Shown: positions 45,328 to 53,268, counted from the first letter of the stretch. The stretch is 64,000 nucleotides of DNA from Bdellovibrionia bacterium (GCA_030424715.1 JAUHWH010000001.1:620001-684000); one strand, 5' to 3'. Notes: generated by a model not told the origin, from the sequence alone. A program made the numbers and translations.

Positions 45328-45975
45328 CTAGGATTCAAGAAGGTGTTGTTGCACTAAATTCACGGACTCTGAAGACAGGTCTAGGTTGAGGACCAATACA
45401 AAATTTTTATTTTTGAAACTAAAAAGACTGTGCGCTTTTCGAGTGTTTACGTAATAAAGCCGTTCTGTTTCGAAAAACTTTTTTTGATTGTCTATGATAA
45501 AACCAAGGTCATCGGGAGTTCCATTGAAAAAGGCGATCAATCGGAAGCTATCTCCGAGATCACGGTGCGGTGGGAAAAACCCTCCTTCGTCGAGTCTCAG
45601 AACATGGCTACGGCCGAGATAAGGGGCATAAGGTTCTATGGGCTTCGTGATCGAAGGCAGTTCTGGCCAATACTTTGTTGGTATTTTGAAGGACATCTCA
45701 GTGTATTGGGTTCCGTTTCTTTGATTATACTCAAGTAGCGAATCAAGGTCGATGTGGCCATCAACCCCACCACTTAGCGACGTAAGGCTCAGGCCCGTAC
45801 GCCTGTGGGTGGGTTTTGAAGAATTATACATAACCCATTGATCTTGCATGGGGGTCAATTCAGCGAGGACGCTCTCTCGGTCGAACTGGATATTCAAAGG
45901 AACAAGATCGCCGAGAGACTGAAGTTGTAGGTCATTGATGATAGAGTTCATGATGGCTTTAAAAATACTTCCCAT
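45328..45975 (-). CDS. Aspartyl/asparaginyl beta-hydroxylase-like 2-oxoglutarate oxygenase
   Basis: This encodes about 215 residues from ATG 45973-45975. RRTGLSLTSLSGG, LRLDEGGFFPPHRDLGDSFRLIAFFNG and YYVNTRKAHSLFSF give an HxD...H iron triad and a 2-oxoglutarate-binding arginine, as in the Asp/Asn hydroxylase family. Similar proteins occur, from memory, in marine phages. It would hydroxylate a peptide side chain or a small molecule. It is at the right edge of the island on the minus strand, after about 115 bp of non-coding sequence. Confidence 0.65.
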   Translation of the reverse strand: MGSIFKAIMNSIINDLQLQSLGDLVPLNIQFDRESVLAELTPMQDQWVMYNSSKPTHRRTGLSLTSLSGGVDGHIDLDSLLEYNQRNGTQYTEMSFKIPTKYWPELPSITKPIEPYAPYLGRSHVLRLDEGGFFPPHRDLGDSFRLIAFFNGTPDDLGFIIDNQKKFFETERLYYVNTRKAHSLFSFKNKNFVLVLNLDLSSESVNLVQQHLLES

Positions 45976-46144
45976 TGGCCTGATTTGCAAAGGTTCATTG
46001 GGGCCGATTCCTGTGCCCTAGCGATGCCCTTTTTAGAACGAAGGAAAAAGGGCACTGGAAAGCAGCTCAACAGAGGGGTCGATTGCCTCTCGACCTTTCT
46101 CAAGTATAGTAGAACGAGGAGTCCATTTTGATCGGAGTCAGATT

Positions 46145-46564
46145 GTGAAAAAACATATAAGAGGTCGCTGCCACTGCAGCCATATACTATTTGAAATTAT
46201 TCCCCCGACCGACTTTTGTTCGCACTGCCATTGCGAGAGTTGTCGCCGCACCCATGGCGCGCCTTTTGTCACGTGGACATCAGTGCCTGAGTCGCAGCTG
46301 AAAATCACCGCGGGAGAGGACTTTCTTAAACAGTACTCTTCGAGCCCCGGCATCGTTTGGATGAGTTGCGCTCACTGTGCCAGCCCATTGTTTCAGATCA
46401 CAAAGCATTCTCCGGCAAAAATTTATATTGCTGTAGCCAGTCTGATTGACCCATTGGACCGAGATCCAGAAAACCATGTGAGTTTTGGGGAGTGCGTCAG
46501 TTGGATTAAGGTCAACGACGGCTTGCCCCAGCATTCGCAAAGAGCATCGGACCGTAATGCTTAG
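46145..46564 (+). CDS. GFA / CENP-V family zinc protein
   Basis: This 139-residue protein starts at GTG 46145. GRCHCSHILFEI, CSHCHCESCRRTHGAPFVTW and CAHCASPLF supply the cysteine-rich zinc sites of the glutathione-dependent formaldehyde-activating (GFA) fold. Most family members are of unknown function and few act on formaldehyde. It stands alone between the oxygenase-like gene and mscL. Identification at family level is good. Confidence 0.82.
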   Translation: MKKHIRGRCHCSHILFEIIPPTDFCSHCHCESCRRTHGAPFVTWTSVPESQLKITAGEDFLKQYSSSPGIVWMSCAHCASPLFQITKHSPAKIYIAVASLIDPLDRDPENHVSFGECVSWIKVNDGLPQHSQRASDRNA

Positions 46565-46596
46565 TTGATACAAATTGCCGCTCTTTGACCTTCTTG

Positions 46597-47040
46597 TTAT
46601 TTATCCACTCGATTCAACGAGGCGTTAATAGTTTTGAGAGTATCGTCAATGTTGGCTAACAGTTCTAAATCTTTTGGTGTTGGCACCGACAGATCTTTGG
46701 GATCCTCGGCTTTTATTCGTATTGCATTTACGGCGCGGTAGAGGACGTAAATCACCAAAGCTAAGATCAAGAAGTCCAGGCTAGCCTGTATGAATTTGCC
46801 GTAGGAGAGCGTCACTTTATCTGGTGGTATACCGTCGGAAACTAAGGGCAATTCTAATTCAATCTTCCAGTTGCTCACCTTGGCCTTACCCAAAAAGACC
46901 CCAACAAAAGGGGACAAGATATCATCAACAAAAGACTTAACTAGGGAATTGAAGGCTCCTCCAACCATAACCCCAATAGCGAGGTCCATAAGGTTTCCCC
47001 TGGCGATAAACTTCTTAAAACCGTCAATAAAACTCTTCAT
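46597..47040 (-). CDS. mscL: Large-conductance mechanosensitive channel MscL
   Basis: This encodes 147 residues from ATG 47038-47040, which follows an AGGTGAGG ribosome site; longer in-frame readings lack one. KKFIARGNLMDLAIGVMVGGAFNSLVKSFVDDILSP is the family TM1 region and FIQASLDFLILALVIYVLYRAVN is TM2. A C-terminal helical bundle follows. It forms a pentameric inner-membrane pore that opens under membrane tension in hypo-osmotic shock. Confidence 0.94.
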   Translation of the reverse strand: MKSFIDGFKKFIARGNLMDLAIGVMVGGAFNSLVKSFVDDILSPFVGVFLGKAKVSNWKIELELPLVSDGIPPDKVTLSYGKFIQASLDFLILALVIYVLYRAVNAIRIKAEDPKDLSVPTPKDLELLANIDDTLKTINASLNRVDK

Positions 47041-47193
47041 CAGCAACCTCACCTTTCGATAGTTATGGCGATATTCAATATGTGGTCTTAGCCTATGCCA
47101 AGAGCAGTTTACAATGAATGGTTTAGGAGTTTGGAGCGAGTTGGTTTTCCGGCGGAATCGCAGAGCCAACAGCAAAATATGTCGAGGATTAAA

Positions 47194-47268
47194 TGGCTCA
47201 GGAGGAGGGATTCGAACCCCCGACCAAGCGGTTAACAGCCGCTTGCTCTACCACTGAGCTACTCCTGA
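47194..47268 (-). tRNA. tRNA-Asn (anticodon GUU)
   Basis: This 75-nt tRNA on the minus strand has acceptor TCAGGAG/CTCCTGA, discriminator G and an encoded CCA (complement of TGG at 47194-47196). The anticodon loop CTGTTAA gives GTT. The D and T loops are normal. It is a likely GatCAB client if Asp-tRNA(Asn) is made. Confidence 0.95.
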
Positions 47269-47289
47269 ACAACAGAACTTAAACGTTTA

Positions 47290-47775
47290 CTAATTTTTTT
47301 CGCCAAAAGCTAGTAGTTCTTTCAGCCCCTTACGCAAGGTTTCTGAATTGAAAACCTGATCGCGAACTTTAAAAGAGCCTGAAGGAAATTCATAAAGGGA
47401 CAAGCGCCCGCCATCGATAAAGGCGGCCTCAAACACAGCCTGGGCTCCGGACTCTGTGGGGGCGGTGATGGGATCCACGGGGATTTGGCAGTAGCGAGCA
47501 AACCACTTCTCGACACGAAGGTAGTCGAGCTCTTTCTCGGTGTTACCGACCCACATCCATTTTCCATCTTTTTCTAATAGTTTAGAGCCGGTCTCATAAA
47601 AATGAAGAGTGTCGACCCGTTCTTCGCACCAATTGATCCTAGAATCTGATCTTGAGATACCGAGGCTTGTCCAAAAAGCATCCATGTGACCTTGCTTAAG
47701 CCAATAGATAGCAACGATTGTCGCTGTTAAAGCCGAGAAAAGTGCAAATAATTGTGTGAAAACTTTAAGAGTCAT
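47290..47775 (-). CDS. Hypothetical membrane-anchored protein
   Basis: This 161-residue protein has one N-terminal hydrophobic helix (LFALFSALTATIVAIYWL) and a soluble domain with WCEERVDTLHFYETGSKLL and GKWMWVGNTEKELDY. I recognise no family. It lies between tRNA-Asn and tRNA-Arg on the same strand. The charged and aromatic composition of the soluble domain, presumably periplasmic, looks like genuine coding sequence. Confidence 0.6.
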   Translation of the reverse strand: MTLKVFTQLFALFSALTATIVAIYWLKQGHMDAFWTSLGISRSDSRINWCEERVDTLHFYETGSKLLEKDGKWMWVGNTEKELDYLRVEKWFARYCQIPVDPITAPTESGAQAVFEAAFIDGGRLSLYEFPSGSFKVRDQVFNSETLRKGLKELLAFGEKN

Positions 47776-47822
47776 AGATTGGGACCACTTTTAAGGGCAC
47801 CCACCGTGAATGCCCTTAAAAG

Positions 47823-47899
47823 TGGCGCGCTGGGGAAGATTCGAACTCCCGACCACTTGATTCGTAGTCAAGTACTCTATCCAGCTGAGCTACCAGCGC
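47823..47899 (-). tRNA. tRNA-Arg (anticodon ACG)
   Basis: This 77-nt tRNA on the minus strand has acceptor GCGCTGG/CCAGCGC, discriminator G and an encoded CCA. The anticodon loop CTACGAA gives ACG, which would be edited to ICG by TadA. The T loop TTCGAAT is normal. Confidence 0.95.
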
Positions 47900-47993
47900 A
47901 CGAAACGAGGTTGTAAGGCATTTTCTCTTCTAAAACAAGCTCTTGTCTTTGAATCCGGTGGGGTTTAAGTAGAATCTACACAGGAGAGCGGAC

Positions 47994-48581
47994 ATGAGCA
48001 CAACAACTGTTTGGAAAAACTGTCTATCCGAAGCCCAAGAGGTTTTAGCGGCCTTTATTTCAGAGCCTGGTAATGTGGAAAAGTGTGAGGACTTCAGCCA
48101 AATCCTTATTGATTGCTATAAAGCGGGCGGAAACGTGTTCAGTTGTGGTAACGGCGGCTCACACTGTGATGCGATGCATTTTGCTGAAGAAATGACCGGC
48201 CGCTATCGGGACGACCGCGCCCCGCTGGGAGCCCTCGCCCTGGGGGATGCCGCCCACACCACCTGTGTTAGTAACGACTACGGCTTTGAGTATATCTTCT
48301 CTCGTCAGATCGAGGGCTTGGCCCGGTCGGGTGATGTGTTAATCGGTCTTTCCACCAGTGGAAATTCCCAAAATGTGATCAATGCTTTTGCGACTGCTAA
48401 GGCAAAGGGTGTGAAAACGGTGGCTCTATTAGGAAAGACCGGGGGCGCTTTAAAGGATGTAGCAGATTTGGCCATTGTGGTGCCGGCTCAGACCAGCGAT
48501 CGCATTCAAGAGGTGCACATAAAGCTGATTCACACTGTCATCGAAACGGTAGAGCGAGCCCTTTTTCCCGAAAATTATTGA
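47994..48581 (+). CDS. gmhA: Sedoheptulose-7-phosphate isomerase GmhA
   Basis: This 195-residue SIS-domain isomerase converts sedoheptulose 7-phosphate to D-glycero-D-manno-heptose 7-phosphate, the first step of the LPS-core heptose pathway. FSCGNGGSHCDAMHFAEEMTGRYRDDR and LIGLSTSGNSQNVINAF are diagnostic GmhA segments. The TSDRIQEVHIKLIH motif near the end is intact. ATG 47994 has AGGAGAG upstream. It supports a Gram-negative host with heptose-containing lipopolysaccharide. Confidence 0.95.
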   Translation: MSTTTVWKNCLSEAQEVLAAFISEPGNVEKCEDFSQILIDCYKAGGNVFSCGNGGSHCDAMHFAEEMTGRYRDDRAPLGALALGDAAHTTCVSNDYGFEYIFSRQIEGLARSGDVLIGLSTSGNSQNVINAFATAKAKGVKTVALLGKTGGALKDVADLAIVVPAQTSDRIQEVHIKLIHTVIETVERALFPENY

Positions 48582-48633
48582 TTATAGGCCCATGAAGTGG
48601 CAGTTTCTCGGGTTCAGCTAAAGTTCACTTTGC

Positions 48634-48726
48634 GGAGGAGTGGGTGAGTGGCTGAAACCAGCTGTTTGCTAAACAGCCGTGCGGGGTCAACCCGTACCGG
48701 GGGTTCGAATCCCCCCTCCTCCGCCA
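48634..48726 (+). tRNA. tRNA-Ser (anticodon GCU), integration site
   Basis: This is a 93-nt class II tRNA with acceptor GGAGGAG/CTCCTCC, discriminator G and encoded CCA (48724-48726). The anticodon is GCT in the loop TTTGCTAAA, and the variable arm is long. The gene stays complete because the integrated element restores its 3' end. Confidence 0.95.
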
Positions 48727-48728
48727 TT
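48707..48728 (+). repeat. attL: 22-nt direct repeat at the tRNA 3' end
   Basis: This is the last part of tRNA-Ser(GCU) plus two bases, starting GAATCCCCCCTCCTCC. The same 22 bases recur at 57543-57564, so this is the left attachment site. Confidence 0.9.
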
Positions 48729-48753
48729 TTTTCTAAGTCATTAAAATCACAAA

Positions 48754-49863
48754 TCACTTTAGCAACCTCAAGTTAGTCTGGACACTATCTGGAAACTTTC
48801 GAATTTCTGAAGCACTAAACTGAACTATATTTGCAGCATTAATTAAATGGGCCGGACTGAGGTGTGCATACTTTTCGGTCATTTCAAGTTTTGTATGACC
48901 AAGTATTTTTTGAAGTTCATAGATGTTTCCGTTGCTCATCATAAACTGCGAAGCATAGGTGTGCCTTAGACCATGAAATTTAAAGTGTCGAAGATTAGCA
49001 CTCTCTCTTGCCTTCTTAAAAATACGGTTAGAAATATGGCTTGGGTCAATATGGGAACCATTTTTGTTTTTAACCACAAACTTACTCTCCCCACGGGTTT
49101 CATAAAGCTCTCTTAAAAACGATTTAAGTGGGGTGTTCATAGGAACGAAACGGTTCTTGCTTGTTTTCGTTCTCTCAATCAATCCCTCTTTCACCACAGA
49201 ACGTCTTACATGAATGTAACCAGTATCAAAATCTATTGAATCCCAGCATAGACCACAAATTTCCCCTGCCCGCATACCAGTATTAAGCGCGATGGCCAAT
49301 AAGGAATACGTTTTTATTGATTTACGGTTGGCATCGAGAAGCTGTTGAATTTCATTCCGATTTAAAAAATCAAAACCTTTTGCCCCCACTTTGAGAGTTT
49401 TAATCTTTTCAAAAGGAGATTTTGTGATCCACCCTTCTGACACACAAAAGTTGAGAATCATCTTTAAAATCAACAAACGTTTATTTATTGTCGTGGGGTC
49501 TAAAGGGACCTCTTGAAGCAACTTAATAAACATATCGCCATGACTTTCATGTAGCCGACCAATAGGCTCACATCCCAGAAATGGAATGATGTAGTTTTTA
49601 ACAGTACCCGAATATTCCAAGGCTGTTTTAGAGGCCTTATTCCCAAAAACTTTTCTATGGAGCCATTCTTGGCTGGCATCAGAAAGTAACTTTTTGGGAT
49701 CTTCACTCAAGAATAACTCCCCACGGTCATTCAATTTGCTAATAATGAGGTGTTCCCATTTCTTTGCATCCACTTTTCTTGAAAAGCACTTACTCCTAAC
49801 AGTTCCGTTAGGTAATTTGACTCGCGCCTGATATTTGCCAGACGCAACTTTATTTACGCTCAT
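48754..49863 (-). CDS. Site-specific tyrosine integrase
   Basis: This 369-residue phage-type integrase has an N-terminal arm-binding AP2-like region (GKYQARVKLPNGTVRSKCFSRK), a core-binding SAM-like domain and the catalytic domain. The active-site residues are visible in LNTGMRAGEICGLCW (Arg), FHGLRHTYASQF (His-x-x-Arg) and LGHTKLEMTEKYAHL (His and Tyr). It begins 27 bp inside attL and reads toward it, the usual arrangement for tRNA integration. Its start overlaps the excisionase-like gene by 14 bp. Confidence 0.95.
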   Translation of the reverse strand: MSVNKVASGKYQARVKLPNGTVRSKCFSRKVDAKKWEHLIISKLNDRGELFLSEDPKKLLSDASQEWLHRKVFGNKASKTALEYSGTVKNYIIPFLGCEPIGRLHESHGDMFIKLLQEVPLDPTTINKRLLILKMILNFCVSEGWITKSPFEKIKTLKVGAKGFDFLNRNEIQQLLDANRKSIKTYSLLAIALNTGMRAGEICGLCWDSIDFDTGYIHVRRSVVKEGLIERTKTSKNRFVPMNTPLKSFLRELYETRGESKFVVKNKNGSHIDPSHISNRIFKKARESANLRHFKFHGLRHTYASQFMMSNGNIYELQKILGHTKLEMTEKYAHLSPAHLINAANIVQFSASEIRKFPDSVQTNLRLLK

Positions 49864-50131
49864 TAGAGCCTCCTTTGTTATGGAGGTCCCGGCGCATCTT
49901 CATTTCCTTTTCAATTATCAAAGAATCTTTTAAGGGTTCTATAGATGGCATATTCGTAGGGGAAATGGGAGCACATCGAAAGTGCTCTAGAATTTCTACA
50001 GGGTTAAAGCGCAGAGACTGCCCTATTTTGTAGTGGGGGATGATTTTTTTATGTGTCCAGTCATAGATTGTGCTTTTAGGGACGCCCAATAGGTCTGAAG
50101 CTTCAGAAATATCAATTAACCTGTTTTCCAT
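49850..50131 (-). CDS. Excisionase/AlpA-like MerR-family DNA-binding protein
   Basis: This 93-residue protein has LIDISEASDLLGVPKSTIYDWTHKKIIPHYKIGQSLRF at the N-terminus, a helix-turn-helix of the HTH_17/excisionase type. A charged C-terminal tail follows. It probably sets the directionality of the integrase or activates its gene, with which it overlaps by 14 bp. Confidence 0.85.
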   Translation of the reverse strand: MENRLIDISEASDLLGVPKSTIYDWTHKKIIPHYKIGQSLRFNPVEILEHFRCAPISPTNMPSIEPLKDSLIIEKEMKMRRDLHNKGGSNERK

Positions 50132-50132
50132 C

Positions 50133-50801
50133 TTAGTCTCTGAAAATTTCTATAAAATCATCGTACGGTAGTTGAGAACACAAAGTAAAAAGGTAAATAC
50201 GCTTCCACATCCTTTTTCGTTCCCTTGAGTCGAGGGTGCTAATACTTTTCATTCCCCCAAATAAGTACTTAGCTGTCTTTTCATTAAGGTCCCAATTATT
50301 TATGTGAGTCAATCCTATGCCAAGGAACGCTAGTTGCTGACCTTTGCACTCATCTTTTTTCATTTTTAATTCATATTTGTGCGAATCACCATCCACCTCA
50401 ATAGCGAGTCCTCTCATTTTTTTGTTATTTTTTGCAGTCCCACCGATATTAGGAATAAAAAGATCAATATTTCTACTGCCGATCCAAATAGACGGAAGAA
50501 TCTGCCGTTTTGTTCTGGCTAGTTCGCGTATACATTGAAGAACTTTGATTTCGGCATTTGTTCGTTTGATTTCACGAACAAATGCTCTGTTAGGTATTTT
50601 TTCGTAATATGCTATTTTCAATTCGTTGGAAGATAATTTTCGAATTGGCCCTGTTGGGACTTTATACTTGGAGGGTATGTCAAACAGTCGAGGGTACAGG
50701 TTGGTGATCAGACCAATTTTATCCTCAAGTTTTTCGAGAAGCTTCATTGTTTTTTTATTCTCATCCGAAAGTCTCTCGGTAAAAGTAATGTACCTATCCA
50801 T
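50133..50801 (-). CDS. PD-(D/E)XK-like nuclease-fold protein
   Basis: This encodes 222 residues from ATG 50799-50801, with GGAG six bases upstream. The C-terminal half reads IWIGSRNIDLFIPN, GLAIEVDGDSHKYELKMKKDECKG and LAFLGIGLTHINN. This is the D...ExD...K pattern of DUF559/Vsr-like nucleases. The N-terminal half is helical. It lies directly upstream of the excisionase gene. It could act in element processing or defence; the target is unknown. Confidence 0.55.
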   Translation of the reverse strand: MDRYITFTERLSDENKKTMKLLEKLEDKIGLITNLYPRLFDIPSKYKVPTGPIRKLSSNELKIAYYEKIPNRAFVREIKRTNAEIKVLQCIRELARTKRQILPSIWIGSRNIDLFIPNIGGTAKNNKKMRGLAIEVDGDSHKYELKMKKDECKGQQLAFLGIGLTHINNWDLNEKTAKYLFGGMKSISTLDSRERKRMWKRIYLFTLCSQLPYDDFIEIFRD

Positions 50802-50943
50802 TTGAACTCCATATCCTGGCACCCCATTCTCTTGTTGGAGCAGCAGTTAACTCCTCAAAAATAGGGTAGTTTTAATTTCTGAAATCATTTCAATAGCACC
50901 CAATCGAATAGCCTAAGAAATGAACATCAGTTATTAGGTGCTT

Positions 50944-51522
50944 ATGGCAAAAAGTTCGTCTCCAGGGGAGTCGCTAAAATATTTTAATGCTTACAGTAAT
51001 AAAGCGACCCTCAATCAAACGGTTAAAGATTGGAAAATTGGTCTATTCAGAGTTGCCATTTCTGTTCTCGACGTTTTTGATTTCGTTGGTGAAGTGGGGT
51101 GTGTGAAGCCTGGCAAAGGTAGACCATCAACAGATTTTTTAATGGCTTTAACCCTATTTTCTTTGCTAGAGGTACACAAAGGAAATAGGGGTCTAATAGA
51201 TGAAATCGGTAGATTTGTTTCCCATGGTGGAGAACTGCACGACATACTTGATAAAGAAATTGGGCCGTTCTCCTTCGATAAATTGAATTTACCTAAGGTT
51301 GTTTTTGAAGAGTGTGAGCGGTGGGAACGCTCTTTTAAGAATAAACTCCGCCAGCGATTGAAAAGAGATTTTGTATATTTTTATGGTCTTGAGGGTAAAT
51401 GCACGGACAGAGAGCTTCTTGAAAAAATAGATATATGTTTTGCAGATTGGGATCATCCTGATTGGCCATTATTCGTAAGACCTCGAATAGATGGAATTGA
51501 GTGTCTAATGGAACTTGCCTAG
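50944..51522 (+). CDS. Hypothetical protein of the element
   Basis: This protein of about 192 residues starts at ATG 50944 with AGG upstream. It is rich in charged and aromatic residues (LLEVHKGNRGLIDEIGRFVSHG, FEECERWERSFKNKLRQRLKR), with no signal peptide or membrane segment. No family is recognised. It is divergent from the nuclease-like gene and overlaps the convergent RHH gene by 4 bp. Confidence 0.6.
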   Translation: MAKSSSPGESLKYFNAYSNKATLNQTVKDWKIGLFRVAISVLDVFDFVGEVGCVKPGKGRPSTDFLMALTLFSLLEVHKGNRGLIDEIGRFVSHGGELHDILDKEIGPFSFDKLNLPKVVFEECERWERSFKNKLRQRLKRDFVYFYGLEGKCTDRELLEKIDICFADWDHPDWPLFVRPRIDGIECLMELA

Positions 51523-51701
51523 TCTTCGATTGTTAAAACAAAATTTTTATCGTTCACGACAGTTTTTAAAATTGTTTCAATCAATTTTTGGCGAGATATG
51601 GATTCTTTGTCTGCGATCGAATCAATTTTCTTCATCACATTCTCATCGATTCTCAAAGTGACGCTTCTGGTGGTTGTGCTTTTACTTCTTTTAATCTTCA
51701 T
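51519..51701 (-). CDS. Ribbon-helix-helix (CopG/Arc-type) regulator
   Basis: This encodes 60 residues from ATG 51699-51701; an in-frame ATG at 51731 would overlap the operator. TTTRSVTLRIDENVMKKIDSIADKESISRQKLIETIL is a typical RHH: a beta strand followed by two helices. It may repress its own promoter and the divergent gene at 51818. It could also be an antitoxin, but no toxin gene is beside it. Confidence 0.75.
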   Translation of the reverse strand: MKIKRSKSTTTRSVTLRIDENVMKKIDSIADKESISRQKLIETILKTVVNDKNFVLTIED

Positions 51702-51737
51702 AGAAAAAATTGTCCCACAACTATGCATCAAAATAAA

Positions 51738-51780
51738 GCATTATATTTATAATGCATAATTTGCTTGATATATATAATGC
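51738..51780. promoter_or_regulatory. Operator-like repeats GCATTATA / TATAATGC
   Basis: GCATTATA (51738-51745) and TATAATGC (51748-51755) form a perfect palindrome with a 2-nt centre. TATAATGC recurs at 51773-51780. The sites include TATAAT, so they overlap likely -10 boxes of the divergent RHH and plus-strand promoters. This suits binding by the adjacent RHH protein. Confidence 0.6.
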
Positions 51781-51817
51781 GCTGCGATATACTTAAGGTA
51801 TAGATAGAGAGGTGAAA

Positions 51818-52141
51818 ATGAAAGCCATTCAAACTACCGAAAAGATGTCTCAGAACGGAATTGAACAACTCCTGGCAATGAAGGAGTCTAAAGCCAATCT
51901 GAAGAAGAGGCTAGAGCTGATCTCAAGTTCAATAGCTGACCTAGAAAGCGACCTAATCGCCAAGGTTGAGCGTGGGGAAGTTATAGATGGTAAGTTCACG
52001 CTAAAGGTAAAGCGCACGGAAAAGCGATTTCCGGCTTGGAAAGAGCACTTTATTAGCCTGGCAGGAAAAGAAGAAGCTGACGCGATCTTGGACTCCACAA
52101 TTCCAAAGGTTTACAAAGCACTCAATATCAAGGCGGCCTAA
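51818..52141 (+). CDS. Hypothetical phage-like protein
   Basis: This encodes 107 residues from ATG 51818 behind an AGAGAGG site. The first half is helical and probably a coiled coil (LLAMKESKANLKKRLELISSSIADLESDLIAKVERGE). The second half has FTLKVKRTEKRFPAWKEHFISLAG. It could be a DNA-associated or nuclease-accessory protein, but I recognise no family. Its stop overlaps the recombinase start (TAATG). Confidence 0.55.
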   Translation: MKAIQTTEKMSQNGIEQLLAMKESKANLKKRLELISSSIADLESDLIAKVERGEVIDGKFTLKVKRTEKRFPAWKEHFISLAGKEEADAILDSTIPKVYKALNIKAA

Positions 52142-52773
52142 TGAATTGGTCGGTATCAAAAAACCAGTTTCTCTCGCAGGAAGAGGTGGGGTTGCTATAC
52201 TCCACACTCTCCGATGCTAAGGACTTGGCCACTCTGAGGGGAAAGCCGCTTTCGCACATCAGGGACTACTACATAATAAAGACTCTGCTGGAGACAGGCT
52301 TACGAGTTTTTGAACTTACAGCACTTAAGGTGTCTGATTTTCACAATAAGGCGCTAATGGTGCGAAAAGGAAAGGGTGGCAAGAAGAGAACAGTTCTTCT
52401 TTCTAAAGGTACTCAGAAGGTCCTTAAAGAATTTATAAAGACAAAAAGAGAAATATTGAAAGAGCCAACTCATCCTGAAGATTTCTTATTTTTATCTGAG
52501 AGGAAGAAGCCATTTACGACCAGAGGTGTTCGGAAGAGAGTTAAGCACTGGTTCCAAAAATGCAATTTCGGTGGGGATTTATCCTGTCACTCTTGCAGAC
52601 ATAGTTACATTTCCCACTTGATGGCAGCCGGAGTTGATTTGCCCACGATTAGAGAAAATGCAGGCCATAGTAGTTTGGCTGTGACCAGTATTTATGCCCA
52701 TGTTGTTAAAGAGGATTTAGGGGACTTAGACATTTATAGTTCCGAGTTCATAAGGAAGGGGAACAATTCGTGA
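52141..52773 (+). CDS. Short tyrosine recombinase (XerD-like catalytic domain)
   Basis: This 210-residue protein is much shorter than Xer recombinases (about 300). LLETGLRVFELTALKVSDF (Arg), SCHSCRHSYISHLMAAG (His-x-x-Arg) and AGHSSLAVTSIYAH (His, Tyr) are all present, so the catalytic set is complete. The core-binding N-terminal domain is missing or reduced to about 45 residues. It may resolve multimers, invert DNA or assist transposition. It is coupled to the upstream gene. Confidence 0.8.
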   Translation: MNWSVSKNQFLSQEEVGLLYSTLSDAKDLATLRGKPLSHIRDYYIIKTLLETGLRVFELTALKVSDFHNKALMVRKGKGGKKRTVLLSKGTQKVLKEFIKTKREILKEPTHPEDFLFLSERKKPFTTRGVRKRVKHWFQKCNFGGDLSCHSCRHSYISHLMAAGVDLPTIRENAGHSSLAVTSIYAHVVKEDLGDLDIYSSEFIRKGNNS

Positions 52774-52958
52774 AGTTGATTCTTAAAAGCTCAATGATTT
52801 CAATGGTGGGGATTTTAGAAAGAGGAACAATTTTTGGTTATTTGAAAATTGAAAATAGCTCAACGAGAAATCGTTCCGATATCTTTTCAATCGTTTTTGC
52901 ATCTCGTTTATCGGTTCTAGACCAAATATATGCCTGGAAATACCGAAGACGAGATTGA
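52770..52958 (+). CDS. Possible small protein between recombinase and XRE gene
   Basis: This 62-codon frame starts at GTG 52770, overlapping the recombinase stop (GTGA), and ends 1 bp before the likely ATG of the XRE gene at 52960. Coupling on both sides is the main evidence. The sequence (MKLILKSSMISMVGILERGT) has no recognised family. Confidence 0.35.
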   Translation: MKLILKSSMISMVGILERGTIFGYLKIENSSTRNRSDIFSIVFASRLSVLDQIYAWKYRRRD

Positions 52959-52959
52959 T

Positions 52960-53268
52960 ATGAAAATAAGAATTGGAAAGACACTATCGAAATTGCTCCA
53001 AGGTGGGGGATTAACGCTGAAAGTACTCTCTCAGAGAAGTGGGGTGCCTGCCTCTACCCTAAGTGAATGGAAGGCCAATAGGAAGCCCAAGGACCCAATA
53101 CAGGTTCAAAAGGTCGCATCATGCTTGGGTGTTACTATGCACTTCCTACTCTTTGGAGAGGAGGATGAACAAGAGACACTACAGAAAGTGATTAAGGAAA
53201 AGTTCTTCCAGGGTACTTTCGAAGTTACGCTCAAAAAAATCAAAATTACTGAAGGAGAGGAAGAATGA
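52960..53268 (+). CDS. XRE-family (Cro/CI-type) helix-turn-helix regulator
   Basis: This encodes 102 residues from ATG 52960; a 10-residue longer start at 52930 lacks a ribosome site. IGKTLSKLLQGGGLTLKVLSQRSGVPASTLSEWKANRKP is the HTH, and VQKVASCLGVTMHFLLFGEE completes the five-helix domain. The C-terminal part is charged. It is a likely repressor of element genes. Its stop overlaps the next gene by ATGA. Confidence 0.85.
   Translation: MKIRIGKTLSKLLQGGGLTLKVLSQRSGVPASTLSEWKANRKPKDPIQVQKVASCLGVTMHFLLFGEEDEQETLQKVIKEKFFQGTFEVTLKKIKITEGEEE

Noticed and set aside
18321-45975. Classical RiPP gene cluster
   Set aside because: There are radical SAM/SPASM-like genes, but no clear precursor with a core, no leader peptidase and no dedicated exporter. 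The short ORFs are reported only as candidates.
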